A program made the position numbers and the translations under genes. From positions 1 through 6,733 of the forward strand of contig DAHWFG010000004.1 of NCBI GenBank assembly GCA_027325115.1: DNA of 6,733 nucleotides, read 5' to 3'. The notes beneath the pieces are model-generated. The model worked only from the letters and a program-made list of their open reading frames with translations. It was not told the origin of the DNA and searched no databases. This document shows positions 5,824 through 6,733 of this stretch, piece after piece; positions within the stretch are counted from its first letter, which is position 1, and every line of letters starts with the position of its first letter. Source of the DNA: JAKBCQ01 sp021807585. GTDB lineage: Bacteria > Planctomycetota > Planctomycetia > Isosphaerales > Isosphaeraceae.

Positions 5824-6733
5824 TTAGATCGTTGATCGAACTCGATCGCGGCGGACGACGACCGCGACGGCGTTGCCGCCTCCCAGGCAGGCCGCGGCGA
5901 CTCCGAATGTCGCTTCGCGGCGGTCGAGTTCGAGCGCGAGCGAACCCAAGATTCGTGCGCCGCTCGCGCCGATCGGGTGACCGAGCGCAATCGCTCCGCC
6001 GTTCACGTTCACCCGGGCTCGATCGAGGCCGAGCCCGCGCACGCACGCGACCATCTGCGCCGCGAACGCCTCGTTGATCTCAAAGATATCGATATCTTTG
6101 ATTTTGAGATTCGCCCGCGCAATTGCCTTTTGAATCGCAAGCACGGGCGCGAAGAAAAGTTCGCGCGGCTCTCCTCCCGAGATCGCCGCGGCGACGATCA
6201 CGGCGAGGGGAGGCTTATCGAGCTTGCGAACGACCGCTTCGGACGCGACGACGAGCGCCGCCGCCCCGTCGGCGAGGCTCGAAGCATTCCCAGCGGTCAC
6301 GACTCCGTCGATCTCAAACGCGGGAACGAGCCGAGCGAGCGAGTCGACCGTCGCATCCCGCCGAGGACTCTCGTCGCGATCGATCGTCGTTTCGATCCCC
6401 TTGCGTGAGATCGACCGGATCGGAGCGATTTCGCGGTCAAACACTCCTCGTTCCTGCGCCTCGACCGTAAGCCTGTGGCTTTCGGCGGAATAGCGATCGA
6501 GTTCGTCGCGGGTGACGCCGATCGACCTCGCCGTGTGTTCGGCCGCTCGTCCCATCGGCCATTTCTCGAACGGGCACGTGAGGCCGTCGTGCAGCAGCGC
6601 ATCGATGAGCGTTTGATCGCCGAACTTCCAGCCGCTCCGACCTCCTCGAACGAGATGAGGCGCCGAACTCATGCTTTCGATTCCTCCCGCGAGGATCGTT
6701 TCGGCGTCGCCCGATCGGATCAAGTTATCGGCG
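5824..6733 (-). CDS. Thiolase (acetyl-CoA C-acyltransferase family), N-terminus cut by window edge
   Basis: This gene encodes a thiolase that would cleave a 3-oxoacyl-CoA with CoA to acetyl-CoA plus a shortened acyl-CoA, or act on acetoacetyl-CoA. The fragment holds 302 residues to the TAA at 5824-5826. In fragment numbering it shows AGGIESMS (15-22), PMGRAAEHTA (59-68), TAGNAS (146-151), NEAFA (220-224), GHPIGASG (251-258, with the catalytic histidine at 252) and CLGGG (282-286, with the second catalytic cysteine at 282). Thiolases are about 390 residues, so roughly 90 N-terminal residues, including the nucleophilic cysteine, lie beyond base 6733. The TTG at 6723 is internal, not a start: the conserved thiolase sequence continues upstream of it. 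It is the first visible gene and is followed by the carboxyltransferase after 42 bp. In a Liu/Atu-type pathway it would perform the final cleavage; chain-length specificity cannot be read here. Confidence 0.95.
   Translation of the reverse strand, partial: ADNLIRSGDAETILAGGIESMSSAPHLVRGGRSGWKFGDQTLIDALLHDGLTCPFEKWPMGRAAEHTARSIGVTRDELDRYSAESHRLTVEAQERGVFDREIAPIRSISRKGIETTIDRDESPRRDATVDSLARLVPAFEIDGVVTAGNASSLADGAAALVVASEAVVRKLDKPPLAVIVAAAISGGEPRELFFAPVLAIQKAIARANLKIKDIDIFEINEAFAAQMVACVRGLGLDRARVNVNGGAIALGHPIGASGARILGSLALELDRREATFGVAAACLGGGNAVAVVVRRDRVRSTI
6080..6101. repeat. Perfect 22-bp palindrome inside the thiolase gene
   Basis: Both strands read TCAAAGATATC followed by its exact reverse complement, with no spacer. 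It encodes the thiolase segment KDIDIF, just before the conserved NEAFA motif. A second, partly overlapping inverted pair, ATCTCAAA (6077-6084) and TTTGAGAT (6103-6110), surrounds it. Amino acid conservation explains the coding sense but not the exact symmetry. It could be chance codon choice, a protein-binding site or a transcript hairpin. Confidence 0.6.

Noticed and set aside
1..6733. Cyanobacterial origin because of HIP1-like GCGATCGC octamers
   Set aside because: Only about four octamers occur, no more than expected from the CGATCG core, and the gene content is not typical of cyanobacteria.

Overview
The window is a compact run of six protein genes, all on the minus strand and read from high to low coordinates. 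The first and last genes are cut by the window edges. In order of transcription they are: a thiolase (N-terminus missing), the carboxyltransferase (beta) subunit of a biotin-dependent acyl-CoA carboxylase, an AtuA-family protein (DUF1446), a separate small protein matching the C-terminal domain of AtuA, a crotonase-fold enoyl-CoA hydratase, and an ACSF2-like acyl-CoA synthetase (C-terminus missing). The junctions measure 42, 4, 37, 1 and 56 bp. No gene on the plus strand is credible, and no RNA gene, mobile element, CRISPR array, promoter or terminator was found. There is no gene-free stretch longer than about 60 bp.

The set looks like a catabolic operon for branched acyl-CoAs, of the kind used for leucine/isovalerate (Liu) or acyclic terpenes (Atu). 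The synthetase would activate a free acid to its CoA ester. The carboxyltransferase would carboxylate a beta-methyl, alpha-beta-unsaturated acyl-CoA. The hydratase would add water to the glutaconyl-type product, and the thiolase would cleave the resulting 3-oxoacyl-CoA. The AtuA pair travels with such genes but has no firmly assigned reaction. The biotin carboxylase (alpha) subunit, the acyl-CoA dehydrogenase and an HMG-CoA-lyase-type enzyme are not in the window and may lie outside it. The true substrate cannot be fixed from this sequence.

The DNA is GC-rich in genes, with A+T-rich junctions, and most genes have a recognisable Shine-Dalgarno site, so the source is a bacterium. Genes of this type occur in Proteobacteria, Planctomycetota and others. 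I lean weakly towards a non-proteobacterial high-GC phylum, but that is a guess. The strongest compositional mark is a very high density of the hexamer CGATCG: 47 by hand count, where about two would be expected from base composition.

I did not find a clearly new system. The points most worth a second look are the two-gene AtuA inside a Liu/Atu-like operon with no lyase in view, the Ala/Ser/Gly-rich N-terminal extension of the carboxyltransferase, the CGATCG enrichment, and a perfect 22-bp palindrome inside the thiolase gene.
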